Shown here in pieces: positions 17,808 through 26,947 of a stretch of 64,000 bases of DNA. Numbering within the stretch: the first letter of the stretch is position 1; every line of letters begins with the position of its first letter. The DNA comes from Streptomyces tibetensis. Its GTDB lineage: Bacteria > Actinomycetota > Actinomycetes > Streptomycetales > Streptomycetaceae. The stretch lies in NCBI RefSeq assembly GCF_007655005.1, contig NZ_SZVW01000009.1, forward strand, positions 1-64,000, written 5' to 3'. The position numbers were made by a program, and so were the translations under genes. The notes beneath the pieces are model-generated. The model was not told where the DNA came from. It did no database searches and saw only the letters and a program-made list of their open reading frames with translations.

Positions 17808-19037
17808 ATGGATCTGGAGAAGCATCCCCGCGAGGGTTCCGAGGCGCGGGTCGATCTGCGCAAGCGGCCGGCCGAGCCGTCCGTACGGCGCGCGCCGCAG
17901 CCGCCCGCCCCGCACGAGTCACAGGCCCCCGAGGGGTGCCTCGCCGTCGCCATCCGGATCCCGGTGCGGATCGTCGTGCTCGTCCTGGTCGTCCCCGTCC
18001 GGATGCTGTGGGACGCACTCGTCGTCACCGGGCGGTTCCTGAACGACGCCCTGCTCCGGCCGCTCGGCCGGGCACTGCTGTGGCTCGGGCGTGCGGTGTT
18101 CGTCTGGCCGTTCGTCGGGCTGTGGCGTTACCTCGTCGTCCCGGTGGGCACGGCCCTCGGATGGCTCGGCAACGTCCTCGTCGTCGTGCCGCTGGTGTGG
18201 TTCTACCGCTCCGTGCTGACCCCGGTGGGGCACGCGATCGCATGGGTCGCCCGGGGTTTCGGGGCCGGGCTCGGCTGGGTCGCTCGGGGTGTGGGAGCCG
18301 CGCTCGGCTGGGTGTACGCGTACCTCCTCGCGCCCGTCGGGCACGCGGTGACGTGGGTCCTGAAGGGGCTCGGCGCCGTGCTCGCCGCGCTCGGCATCGG
18401 TGTCTGGACGGTCGTGTCCTGGCTCGTCAGGTACCTCGTCGTCGTACCGGCCGTGTGGCTGTACACCTGGGTGCTCGCGCCCGTCGGCCGCGCGGTCGCC
18501 TGGTGCGGCAAGGGCCTCGTATGGCTGGTGAGCACGGCCGTCACCGGCATCGGCGTGGCCCTCTACTGGATCGCCCGCATCCTGCTCGTCCTGCCCGCGC
18601 TCGCCCTCTGGCGGTGGGTCCTCACGCCGGTCGGCCGCGTCCTCGCCGTCGTCGGGCGGGAGGTGTGGGACGCCCTCGGTCACGCCTGGCGCATCGCCGG
18701 GCACATCTCGCTGGCCGTCGGGCGGTTCCTCGGCACCCTCCTGCGGTGGATCTTCGTCGAGCCGGTGCGGTGGGTGTACCGCAGCGTGCTGACGCCCGTC
18801 GGGCACGCCGTCCGGGACACCGTCCTGCGGCCCGCCGCCGAGGCCGCCCGCAGTGTGCGGCGGGCCACCCGGCATGCAGTGGCCGCCGCCCGGGAATCCG
18901 TACGCCAGGCCCGCGCCGACTTCCGGAGGATGCTCCTCGGTGAGCCGCGCCCGCCCCAGCTCGCCGACCGAGGGGAACCTTCGGGACGCGAGGCACGTAC
19001 TCTTGGTAGCAGTACGACCGCTCTCACGAAGGACTGA
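17808..19037 (+). CDS. Repetitive multi-pass membrane protein
   Basis: A 409-aa protein I do not recognise. After a charged, Pro-rich N terminus (about 45 residues) come many hydrophobic segments rich in Trp, Val and Leu, interrupted by a recurring turn of the form (L/V)xP(V/L)G(H/R/T)(A/V): seven copies including LTPVGHA, LAPVGHA, LAPVGRA and LTPVGRV, spaced 30-50 residues. The C-terminal ~75 residues are basic and amphipathic. The ATG at 17808 lies 7 nt after TACGAC-like sequence, possibly leaderless; an in-frame upstream start at 17730 is less likely. Confidence 0.75.
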   Translation: MDLEKHPREGSEARVDLRKRPAEPSVRRAPQPPAPHESQAPEGCLAVAIRIPVRIVVLVLVVPVRMLWDALVVTGRFLNDALLRPLGRALLWLGRAVFVWPFVGLWRYLVVPVGTALGWLGNVLVVVPLVWFYRSVLTPVGHAIAWVARGFGAGLGWVARGVGAALGWVYAYLLAPVGHAVTWVLKGLGAVLAALGIGVWTVVSWLVRYLVVVPAVWLYTWVLAPVGRAVAWCGKGLVWLVSTAVTGIGVALYWIARILLVLPALALWRWVLTPVGRVLAVVGREVWDALGHAWRIAGHISLAVGRFLGTLLRWIFVEPVRWVYRSVLTPVGHAVRDTVLRPAAEAARSVRRATRHAVAAARESVRQARADFRRMLLGEPRPPQLADRGEPSGREARTLGSSTTALTKD

Positions 19038-19043
19038 ACGACA

Positions 19044-19868
19044 CTGGGCAAGCGACAGCCCGAAGGCCCGCCGCCCGCACCCGCGGTGCAGCGCATCCGA
19101 CTGCGCTACACCAAGCGCGGCCGCCTCCGGTTCACCAGCCACCGTGACTTCCAGCGCGCCTTCGAGCGTGCGTTGCGCCGTGCCGAGGTGCCGATGGCCT
19201 ACTCGGCGGGCTTCACACCGCACCCGAAGGTGTCGTACGCCAATGCCGCACCCACCGGCACGGGCAGTGAGGCGGAGTACCTGGAGATCGCCCTCACCGC
19301 GCCCCGCGACCCGGAGCAGCTCAGGGCCCTTCTCGACGAGTCGCTGCCCACCGGGCTCGACATCACCGAGGCGGTCGAGGCCCGCACCTCGGGGCTCGCC
19401 GACCGGCTGACGGCTTCCGTCTGGGAGCTCCGGCTGGACGGAGTGCCGCCGGAGGAGGCCCGCCGGGCGGCGGACGCCTTCAACGCGGCCGAGACCGTCG
19501 AGGTCCAGCGCCTCGCGAAGAACGGCGTCCGTACGTTCGACGCCCGTGCCGCCGTGGCGAGCCTCGAGGTCCGCGACCTCACGGAAACACACAGTTCGCA
19601 GGCTGATAGGCCGACCGACCAGCCCTGTGCGATACTGCGGCTGGTTGTTCGGCACGTGACGCCTGCCGTACGACCCGACGACGTCCTGTCCGGTCTCCGC
19701 GCCGTGGCCGACCTGGCGCCGCCGGTCCCCGCTGCGGTGACCAGGCTGGCGCAGGGGCTGTTCGATGCAGAGACCGGCACGGTGACCGACCCGCTCGCGC
19801 CCGACCGCGAGGCAGTCGAGGCCCATTCAACGGCCGAACCGACTGCCACCGCGGCGGCGCCGGCGTAA
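19044..19868 (+). CDS. TIGR03936-family radical SAM-associated protein
   Basis: A 274-aa DUF2344 protein (QRIRLRYTKRGRLRFTSHRDFQRAFERALRRA is the family N terminus), the usual partner of TIGR03960 radical SAM proteins, which in some bacteria is fused to them. The role is unknown. The first ATG/GTG in the conserved region is the GTG at 19086. I prefer a CTG start at 19044, because GAAGGA is 10 nt upstream of it and no Shine-Dalgarno precedes 19086. Either start keeps the whole domain. Confidence 0.85.
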   Translation: MGKRQPEGPPPAPAVQRIRLRYTKRGRLRFTSHRDFQRAFERALRRAEVPMAYSAGFTPHPKVSYANAAPTGTGSEAEYLEIALTAPRDPEQLRALLDESLPTGLDITEAVEARTSGLADRLTASVWELRLDGVPPEEARRAADAFNAAETVEVQRLAKNGVRTFDARAAVASLEVRDLTETHSSQADRPTDQPCAILRLVVRHVTPAVRPDDVLSGLRAVADLAPPVPAAVTRLAQGLFDAETGTVTDPLAPDREAVEAHSTAEPTATAAAPA

Positions 19869-19964
19869 GGAAGGTTCCGCGTAGGGACGGACGTCGTAGC
19901 GCCGCCCTCGGACTCGGGAGCCACCTGGGTCGGGCAGCGCACTGACCAGAAGACTTTCGCCAGG

Positions 19965-19985
19965 CCGTACGCATTCGGCGTACGG
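19965..19985 (+). promoter_or_regulatory. Hairpin in the rne upstream region
   Basis: CCGTACGC and GCGTACGG form a perfect 8-bp stem with a 5-nt loop about 145 nt before the rne start. It could terminate the previous gene or lie in the rne leader. The remaining gap 19869-20128 is GC-rich, with no other clear signal. Confidence 0.4.
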
Positions 19986-20128
19986 AACCGGCGAGACAGG
20001 ACACAGAGAGCTCCCGTGCGGCGCCCGCGCCCCGGACGGCGGCGAACGCGCACAGCGCGCGCCGCGGACGTCACCGGCATCGCCGGACCAGGCGCGGCGC
20101 CCGGGAGCCTGACGGGAGACAAGCCCGC

Positions 20129-23100
20129 ATGCTCGAACCGACCGAACCCACAGAGGGTTCCGAACAGAACACCCCCAGCGACACCCTGCCGCCCCGCCGG
20201 CGGCGGCGTGCCGCGTCCCGCCCGGCGGGCCCGCCCACCGGTGCCTCCTCCGACGCGCCGGTGGAGACCGTCGCGCCGGCCATACCGGCCGCCGATGCCG
20301 AGGACCTCGCGGCCGACGTCGTAGAGGCCGACGAACTCGAAGAAGCCGCTGCCGAGGCGGACAAGGCTGTCGAGGCCGTCGAGAGTGACGTGGCTGCCGC
20401 GCCCGCCCCGCCCAAGCGGCGTCGCGCCGTGCGCCGTGCCTCGGCACCTGCCGGCGCTCCGGAAGCCGCAGAGGCCGCCGAGACCGTGGTCCCGGTGACC
20501 GCCGGCGCCGCCGCCGACCGGACGGCCGAGCCGTCCGAGGCCGCCGCGCCCGCCGAGGTTTCCGAGGCCGCCGCGCCCGCCACCGAGGACGCCGCCCCCA
20601 AGCGGGCCCGGCGTCGGGCCACCCGCACCGTGACCTCGCCCACCGCCGCTCCTGCGGAGACGGCCGAGACGACCGAGACAGCTGCGGCCGCGGCACCGGC
20701 CGAGGCCGCGCAGCCGGCGGTCGTGACCGATGTCGCCGTCGAAGGTGCCGAGGCCACTGAAGAGGCTGCTCCGCGTCGGACTCGCCGGCGTGCCTCGCGG
20801 CGGGCGTCCGCGCCCGCTGGGGCCCCTTCCGCCGCGGACGCGGTGGAGGGGAACGCCGAGGAGGCGAAGGCGCCTGTGACCGAGAACCCCACCGCCGAGC
20901 CCGCCCGCGCGTCCGAGGCCCCCGCCTCCGAGCCCGCTGCCGCCGAGCCGGCCCGTGCTGCCGAGGTCCCCGCCGAGACAGCCGTCGAGTCGGCCGAGCC
21001 GGCCGAAGAGGCCGGTCCGCGGCGCCGCCGCCGGGTCGTGCGCCGGGCCGCCAGTGGCTTCGCCGAGCCCGCCCAGCCCGCCAAGGGTGGGAGGGCCTCG
21101 AAGGCCGCCGCTCGGGTGTCCGCGGACGCGGCCGACAGCGAGAGCGAGTCGTCCTCGCGTCCGAGGCGGCCCGCCGTCGCGCTGTTCCAGGCGCCCGTCT
21201 TCACCGAGCCCCAGTTCCAGACGCCGGAGCGGGCCGCTGCCGCAGCCGCCGCCGAGGCGGCCGGGGGCGAGGAGCCCCAGGAGGCCGAGGAGTCCGCGCC
21301 GGCCGAGGCCCAGCGCGAGGAGCAGAGCGGCGGCTCGCGTCGCCGCCGCCGTCGCCGCTCTGCCGGTGACGAGCCCGAGGCGCAGGGCCCCGAGACCGCC
21401 GCAGCCGACACCGCCGAGGAGGCGGAGGAGGCCGACGACTCCGCCGAGGACCAGGCCGACGGCGACGAGCAGGACGAGTCCGAGGGCACCGGCTCGCGCC
21501 GCCGCCGTCGCCGGGGCGGTCGCCGCCGCCGTCGTGGTGAGTCCGCCGACTCCGACGGCGAGGACGGCGAGGGCTCGGACGCCGAGTCCGAGCCGGCCGC
21601 CGCGCAGGACGCCGAGGACAGCGCCGAGGAGGACGACGAGGACTCCGAGGACGCCACCGACCGCGACGAGTCCGACGGGGGCGGCTCCAGCAGCAGCCGC
21701 CGGCGCCGCCGTCGCCGTCGCCGTGCCGGCGACTCCGGCACCGACGCCGAGCAGCCCTCCGACGACGACCCCGAGCGCACGGTCGTCAAGGTCCGCGAGC
21801 CCCGTCCCAAGGCGGAGCCGTCCGACGAGGTGCAGTCCATCAAGGGCTCGACCCGTCTGGAGGCCAAGAAGCAGCGCCGCCGCGAAGGCCGCGAGCAGGG
21901 CCGCCGGCGCGTCCCGATCATCACCGAGGCCGAGTTCCTGGCCCGCCGCGAGGCCGTCGAGCGTGTGATGGTCGTCCGCCAGCACGGCGACCGGACCCAG
22001 ATCGGCGTCCTCGAGGACGACGTGCTCGTCGAGCACTACGTCAACAAGGAGCAGGCGACCTCGTACGTCGGCAACGTCTACCTCGGCAAGGTGCAGAACG
22101 TGCTGCCGTCGATGGAGGCCGCCTTCATCGACATCGGCAAGGGCCGCAACGCCGTCCTGTACGCCGGCGAGGTCAACTTCGAGGCGCTGGGCATGGCCCA
22201 CGGGCCGCGCCGCATCGAGTCCGCGCTGAAGTCCGGCCAGTCCGTGCTCGTCCAGGTGACGAAGGACCCGATCGGTCACAAGGGCGCCCGCCTGACCAGC
22301 CAGGTCTCCCTCCCGGGCCGCTACCTCGTGTACGTGCCCGAGGGCTCCATGACCGGCATCAGCCGCAAGCTGCCCGACACCGAGCGGGCCCGGCTGAAGA
22401 CCATCCTCAAGAAGATCGTCCCCGAGGACGCGGGCGTCATCGTGCGCACCGCCGCCGAGGGCGCGAGCGAGGACGAGCTGCGCCGCGACGTCGAGCGGCT
22501 GCAGCAGCAGTGGGAGGACATCCAGAAGAAGGCCAAGAGCGGCAACGCCCCGACGCTGCTCTACGGCGAGCCGGACATGACCGTCCGGGTCGTGCGCGAC
22601 ATCTTCAACGAGGACTTCTCCAAGGTCGTCGTCAGCGGTGACGAGGCCTGGTCGACCATCCACGGCTACGTCTCGCACGTCGCGCCGGACCTCGCCGAGC
22701 GGCTGTCGAAGTGGACGTCCGAGGTCGACGTCTTCGCCACGTACCGGATCGACGAGCAGCTCGCCAAGGCCCTCGACCGCAAGGTGTGGCTGCCCAGCGG
22801 CGGTTCGCTGGTGATCGACCGGACCGAGGCGATGGTCGTCGTCGACGTCAACACCGGCAAGTTCACCGGCCAGGGCGGCAACCTCGAGGAGACCGTCACC
22901 AGGAACAACCTGGAGGCGGCCGAGGAGATCGTCCGCCAGCTCCGGCTGCGCGACCTCGGCGGCATCATCGTCATCGACTTCATCGACATGGTGCTGGAGT
23001 CCAACCGGGACCTGGTGCTGCGGCGCCTGCTGGAGTGCCTGGGCCGCGACCGTACGAAGCACCAGGTCGCGGAAGTGACCTCGCTGGGGCTCGTGCAGAT

Positions 23101-24352
23101 GACCCGAAAGCGGGTCGGGCAGGGCCTGCTGGAGTCCTTCTCCGAGACCTGCGTCCACTGCAACGGACGCGGCGTCATCGTGCACATGGAGCAGCCGACG
23201 GCCGCCGGGGGCGGTGGCAAGCGCAAGAAGCGCGCGCGTGCCGGCGCCGCCGAGCAGCCGCACGTGCACGAGGCGGCCGTCGAGACCGCCGAGGAGGAGG
23301 CCGAGACCGAGGCCGAGGTCGGAGCCGAGGCGGCCGAGCCGATCGCGCTGCCCGAGCCGTCCTTCGAGCCCGACGAGGAGCTGTACGGCAGCGCCGCCGA
23401 GGCGGAGGCCGCGGCCGGCCGTGGGCGGTCGCGTCGCCGGGCCGGCCGGCGGGCGTCGGCTCCGGCGGGCTCCCCGCGCGGTGAGGCTGCCGAGCCGAAG
23501 GCCGAGCAGGGCAGGGAGAAGACCCGGCGGGGCAGGGGCAGGGCCGAGCAGGCCGAGGCCGAGGTGCCGACGGCGCAGGACGTGACCGTCGAGCAGGAGG
23601 TCGCCCGTCCGGTGCAGCCGGAGCCGGCCGCCGAAGCGCAGGCCGAGCCGATGGCCGTGGAGGACCCGGTGGTCGAGGCCGCGCAGGCCCCGACGGCCGC
23701 CCAGGCGGCTCGGGCTACCGAGGCCGCTCCGGTCGAGGAAGCCGCACCCAAGGGCCGCACCCGGCGCCGGGCCACCCGCAAGGTGTCCGCTCCGGCCGGA
23801 TCCCCGGCGGGGGCCGAGGCGACCGTGGTGACGGTCGCCGAGACCGCCCCGGTGGCCGACGCCACCGAGGCGCCCGAGCAGGCCGCGCAGCCCGAGGCCG
23901 CCGAGCCGGTCGCCGAGGCGCCCGCCGAGAGCGCCGCCCCGGCCCGTCCGCGGCGTCGTGCCGTGCGCAAGCCCACGGCGTCCACGGCGTCCGAGGAGAC
24001 GGCCGTCGTGGTCGTCCCGTCGGCCGCGTCCGAGGAGGCCCCGCAGGCGCCCGCGTCCGAGGAGGCCGCAGGGGTGCCCGCGTCCGACGGTGCCGTCACG
24101 GAGGAGGCCGCCGAGGAGTCGGCCCCCGCCAAGAAGACGGCCCGCAAGACGGCCAAGAAGGCCACGGCGAAGAAGGCCGCCACCACCAAGACGGCGGCGG
24201 CGAAGAAGACCGCGGCCAAGAAGACGACGGCCAAGAAGGCGGCGAAGACCACCAAGACCGCCGCCAAGAAGACCGCGTCGAAGAAGACCGTGGCGGCGGA
24301 GCAGTCGGCGTCCGCCGGGTCCTCCGTCTCGGCCTCCACCGACGAGGGCTGA
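20129..24352 (+). CDS. rne: Ribonuclease E/G family endoribonuclease
   Basis: A 1407-aa endoribonuclease for mRNA decay and rRNA/tRNA processing. The catalytic core spans about residues 590-1020: an S1 RNA-binding domain starting near RVMVVRQHGD (~612), the DNase I-like domain with the metal-binding aspartates in DVNTGKF (~906) and IDFIDM (~949), and the Zn-link CVHCNGRG (~1007) for dimer/tetramer assembly. The core is flanked by long low-complexity arms: an N-terminal ~580 residues rich in Ala, Glu and Arg clusters, and a C-terminal ~390 residues. The last ~60 residues repeat AKKTA-type units, like histone H1 tails. This arrangement matches Streptomyces RNase ES, where the arms serve as protein and RNA scaffolds. 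Confidence 0.95.
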   Translation: MLEPTEPTEGSEQNTPSDTLPPRRRRRAASRPAGPPTGASSDAPVETVAPAIPAADAEDLAADVVEADELEEAAAEADKAVEAVESDVAAAPAPPKRRRAVRRASAPAGAPEAAEAAETVVPVTAGAAADRTAEPSEAAAPAEVSEAAAPATEDAAPKRARRRATRTVTSPTAAPAETAETTETAAAAAPAEAAQPAVVTDVAVEGAEATEEAAPRRTRRRASRRASAPAGAPSAADAVEGNAEEAKAPVTENPTAEPARASEAPASEPAAAEPARAAEVPAETAVESAEPAEEAGPRRRRRVVRRAASGFAEPAQPAKGGRASKAAARVSADAADSESESSSRPRRPAVALFQAPVFTEPQFQTPERAAAAAAAEAAGGEEPQEAEESAPAEAQREEQSGGSRRRRRRRSAGDEPEAQGPETAAADTAEEAEEADDSAEDQADGDEQDESEGTGSRRRRRRGGRRRRRGESADSDGEDGEGSDAESEPAAAQDAEDSAEEDDEDSEDATDRDESDGGGSSSSRRRRRRRRRAGDSGTDAEQPSDDDPERTVVKVREPRPKAEPSDEVQSIKGSTRLEAKKQRRREGREQGRRRVPIITEAEFLARREAVERVMVVRQHGDRTQIGVLEDDVLVEHYVNKEQATSYVGNVYLGKVQNVLPSMEAAFIDIGKGRNAVLYAGEVNFEALGMAHGPRRIESALKSGQSVLVQVTKDPIGHKGARLTSQVSLPGRYLVYVPEGSMTGISRKLPDTERARLKTILKKIVPEDAGVIVRTAAEGASEDELRRDVERLQQQWEDIQKKAKSGNAPTLLYGEPDMTVRVVRDIFNEDFSKVVVSGDEAWSTIHGYVSHVAPDLAERLSKWTSEVDVFATYRIDEQLAKALDRKVWLPSGGSLVIDRTEAMVVVDVNTGKFTGQGGNLEETVTRNNLEAAEEIVRQLRLRDLGGIIVIDFIDMVLESNRDLVLRRLLECLGRDRTKHQVAEVTSLGLVQMTRKRVGQGLLESFSETCVHCNGRGVIVHMEQPTAAGGGGKRKKRARAGAAEQPHVHEAAVETAEEEAETEAEVGAEAAEPIALPEPSFEPDEELYGSAAEAEAAAGRGRSRRRAGRRASAPAGSPRGEAAEPKAEQGREKTRRGRGRAEQAEAEVPTAQDVTVEQEVARPVQPEPAAEAQAEPMAVEDPVVEAAQAPTAAQAARATEAAPVEEAAPKGRTRRRATRKVSAPAGSPAGAEATVVTVAETAPVADATEAPEQAAQPEAAEPVAEAPAESAAPARPRRRAVRKPTASTASEETAVVVVPSAASEEAPQAPASEEAAGVPASDGAVTEEAAEESAPAKKTARKTAKKATAKKAATTKTAAAKKTAAKKTTAKKAAKTTKTAAKKTASKKTVAAEQSASAGSSVSASTDEG

Positions 24353-24367
24353 CCGGCCTCGATGTCC

Positions 24368-24400
24368 CCGGGGCGGGCGCGAACACCGCGCCCGCCCCGG
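24368..24400 (+). terminator. 14-bp GC hairpin after rne
   Basis: A perfect 14-bp stem (24368-24381 with 24387-24400) closes a 5-nt loop 15 nt after the rne stop. No T-tract follows, typical of actinobacterial terminators. Confidence 0.75.
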
Positions 24401-24449
24401 CGGACGCGACCGGCGTGACCGGTCGCACAGGTGGCGGGCCCGGCTCGGT

Positions 24450-24479
24450 TTGACCCCTTCGGCCGCGGCCCCGTAACCT
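24450..24479 (+). promoter_or_regulatory. Promoter of rplU-rpmA
   Basis: TTGACC (24450-24455) and TAACCT (24474-24479) are separated by 18 nt, close to the vegetative consensus. The leader before rplU would be about 135 nt. It begins near a small dyad, GTGTC-GACT-GACAC (24491-24504). Confidence 0.75.
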
Positions 24480-24620
24480 TGACCGTCGGCGTGTCGACTG
24501 ACACGTCACATCCCCGTAAACCTTCATCCTCCGGGCGCCGGGCGCCGGGAGAGGCTGTTCGCTGAGTCGGGCGGCTGGCCTGCGGGGGTGCCGTTTCCCG
24601 AGCGAGAGAGTGAGTTCCGC

Positions 24621-24941
24621 GTGTACGCCATCGTGCGCAGCGGTGGTCGCCAGCACAAGGTTGCTGTCGGCGACATCGTTGAGGTTGACAAGATTTCCAC
24701 TGCCAAGGTTGGCGACTCGGTCGAGCTCTCGACCCTGCTCGTTGTCGACGGCGACGCCGTGACCAGCGACCCGTGGGTGCTGGCCGGCATCAAGGTCCAG
24801 GCCGAGGTCGTGGACCACCACAAGGGCCAGAAGATCGACATTCTGCGCTACAAGAACAAGACCGGTTACCGCCGTCGCCAGGGCCACCGCCAGCAGTACA
24901 CGGCGATCAAGGTCACTGAGATCCCCACGGCTGCGAAGTAA
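24621..24941 (+). CDS. rplU: 50S ribosomal protein L21
   Basis: A 106-aa full-length L21, a 23S rRNA-binding protein of the large subunit. It begins at the GTG giving MYAIVRSGGRQHKV and ends with the basic RRRQGHRQQYTAIKV segment. An in-frame ATG at 24588 would add 11 residues not found in the family. Its third-codon usage includes more T-ending codons (GTT, GAT) than surrounding genes, as often in highly expressed ribosomal genes. Confidence 0.97.
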   Translation: MYAIVRSGGRQHKVAVGDIVEVDKISTAKVGDSVELSTLLVVDGDAVTSDPWVLAGIKVQAEVVDHHKGQKIDILRYKNKTGYRRRQGHRQQYTAIKVTEIPTAAK

Positions 24942-24955
24942 GGGACTGAGGAGAA

Positions 24956-25210
24956 ATGGCACACAAGAAGGGCGCATCGTCCACCCGGAACGGTCGCGAC
25001 TCCAATGCCCAGCGGCTCGGCGTGAAGCGCTTCGGCGGTCAGGTCGTCAACGCGGGTGAGATCCTGGTCCGTCAGCGTGGCACCCACTTCCACCCGGGCT
25101 CCGGCGTCGGCCGTGGCGGCGACGACACGCTGTTCGCCCTCGAGGCCGGTTCGGTGCAGTTCGGCACCCACCGTGGCCGCAAGGTCGTGAACATCGTTCC
25201 GGTCGCCTGA
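24956..25210 (+). CDS. rpmA: 50S ribosomal protein L27
   Basis: An 84-aa full-length L27. MAHKKGASSTRNGRDSNAQR is the family N terminus, which reaches the peptidyl-transferase centre; there is no Firmicutes-type cleavable leader. The gap from rplU is 14 nt with GAGGAG before the ATG, so it is in the same operon. Confidence 0.97.
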   Translation: MAHKKGASSTRNGRDSNAQRLGVKRFGGQVVNAGEILVRQRGTHFHPGSGVGRGGDDTLFALEAGSVQFGTHRGRKVVNIVPVA

Positions 25211-25225
25211 TCGGAAACTTTCGCG

Positions 25226-25266
25226 AGGCGGACCTCACTTCCCTCACGGGAAGCGGGTCCGCCTTT
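25226..25266 (+). terminator. Terminator of the rplU-rpmA operon
   Basis: A 9-bp outer stem (25226-25234 with 25256-25264) and a 6-bp inner stem (25238-25243 with 25248-25253) are followed by TTT. It lies 16 nt after the rpmA stop. Confidence 0.85.
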
Positions 25267-25334
25267 CGCGTGTTACGCAGAGAGCAACCCCGTACAACCT
25301 CGTACACATACGTACGCACCTGGAGGCACACACC

Positions 25335-26771
25335 ATGACCACCTTCGTGGACCGCGTCGAGCTGCACGTCGCCGCGGGTAGCGGAGGCCACGGCTGTGCC
25401 TCCGTCCACCGTGAGAAGTTCAAGCCGCTGGGCGGGCCGGACGGCGGCAACGGCGGGCGCGGCGGGGACGTGATCCTCACCGTCGACCAGTCGATCACCA
25501 CGCTGATCGACTACCACCACTCCCCGCACCGCAAGGCCACCAACGGCAAGCCTGGCGAGGGCGGCAACCGCTCCGGCAAGGACGGTCAGGACCTCGTCCT
25601 GCCGGTGCCGGACGGCACGGTCGTGCTGGACAAGGCGGGCAACGTCCTCGCCGACCTGGTCGGGCACGGCACGTCGTACGTCGCCGCGCAGGGCGGCCGG
25701 GGCGGACTCGGCAACGCGGCACTGGCCTCCGCGCGTCGCAAGGCGCCCGGATTCGCGCTGCTCGGCGAGCCGGGAGACCTGCGGGACGTCGTCCTGGAGC
25801 TGAAGACCGTCGCCGACGTGGCCCTCGTCGGCTACCCGAGCGCCGGCAAGTCGTCGCTGATCTCGGTACTGAGCGCCGCCAAGCCGAAGATCGCCGACTA
25901 CCCCTTCACCACCCTCGTCCCCAACCTCGGTGTCGTCACGGCCGGTTCGACGGTCTACACGATCGCCGACGTGCCCGGGCTGATCCCCGGGGCCAGCCAG
26001 GGCAAGGGCCTGGGCCTGGAGTTCCTGCGGCACGTGGAGCGGTGCAGTGTGCTGGTCCACGTCCTGGACACCGCGACGCTGGAGTCGGAGCGTGACCCGG
26101 TCTCCGACCTCGACATCATCGAGGAGGAGCTGCGGCAGTACGGCGGGCTGGACAACCGGCCGCGGATCGTCGTCCTGAACAAGATCGACGTACCGGACGG
26201 CAAGGACCTGGCAGAGATGGTGCGGCCCGACCTGGAGGCCCGCGGTTACCGGGTGTTCGAGGTGTCGGCCGTGGCGCACATGGGCCTGAAGGAGCTGTCG
26301 TTCGCGCTCGCGGAGCTCGTGGCGCAGTCGCGGGCCGCGAAGCCGAAGGAAGAGGCCACCCGGATCGTGATCCGGCCCAAGGCCGTGGACGACACCGGCT
26401 TCACCGTGACGCAGGAGGCCGACGGCCTGTTCCGGGTGCGCGGCGAGAAGCCCGAACGCTGGGTGCGCCAGACCGACTTCAACAACGACGAGGCCGTCGG
26501 ATACCTCGCCGACCGGCTCAACCGGCTCGGTGTCGAGCAGGAGCTGGTGAAGGCGGGCGCCCGGGGCGGTGACGGCGTCGCCATCGGCCCCGAGGACAAC
26601 GCGGTCGTCTTCGACTGGGAGCCGTCCATGACGGCCGGGGCCGAGATGCTCGGCCGGCGTGGTGAGGACCACCGCTTCGAGGGCGAGCGTCCGGCCGCGC
26701 AGCGCCGCAAGGACCGGCAGGCCGAGCGGGACGAGGCGCAGCAGGAGTTCGACGATTTCGAGCCGTTCTGA
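25335..26771 (+). CDS. obgE: GTPase Obg
   Basis: A 478-aa ribosome-associated GTPase for 50S maturation; in Streptomyces Obg also affects the onset of aerial development. Domains: glycine-rich Obg fold (1-158, with GGxGG repeats), GTPase domain (about 160-335; G1 loop GYPSAGKSS, G3 DVPGLI, G4 NKID) and C-terminal OCT domain (about 350-425), followed by an acidic/basic tail. The ATG start follows TGGAGG. Own transcription unit after the L27 terminator; the 124-nt leader contains three spaced GTAC tetramers of unknown meaning. Confidence 0.97.
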   Translation: MTTFVDRVELHVAAGSGGHGCASVHREKFKPLGGPDGGNGGRGGDVILTVDQSITTLIDYHHSPHRKATNGKPGEGGNRSGKDGQDLVLPVPDGTVVLDKAGNVLADLVGHGTSYVAAQGGRGGLGNAALASARRKAPGFALLGEPGDLRDVVLELKTVADVALVGYPSAGKSSLISVLSAAKPKIADYPFTTLVPNLGVVTAGSTVYTIADVPGLIPGASQGKGLGLEFLRHVERCSVLVHVLDTATLESERDPVSDLDIIEEELRQYGGLDNRPRIVVLNKIDVPDGKDLAEMVRPDLEARGYRVFEVSAVAHMGLKELSFALAELVAQSRAAKPKEEATRIVIRPKAVDDTGFTVTQEADGLFRVRGEKPERWVRQTDFNNDEAVGYLADRLNRLGVEQELVKAGARGGDGVAIGPEDNAVVFDWEPSMTAGAEMLGRRGEDHRFEGERPAAQRRKDRQAERDEAQQEFDDFEPF

Positions 26772-26947
26772 GCCGACCGGGGCTGGGCTGCCGGGTGATG
26801 GACCGCGGTGCGCCGGTTGACGGTGCGGAAATTTGCAGCGTCTCTGGTGCAACCAAGTTGATCTCCGGTGAGTCGTACTGAGCAGTGCGGGTACGGGTGT
26901 TGTCGCCTGCCGTACAGCAACTGCCTCAGAAGAATCACGGAGTTGAC

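Noticed and set aside
19199..23269. A 1356-codon open frame on the minus strand opposite rne.
   Set aside because: It mirrors the strong third-position GC of rne; its protein is Gly/Leu/Ala-rich without domains, and the sense strand encodes a certain RNase E.
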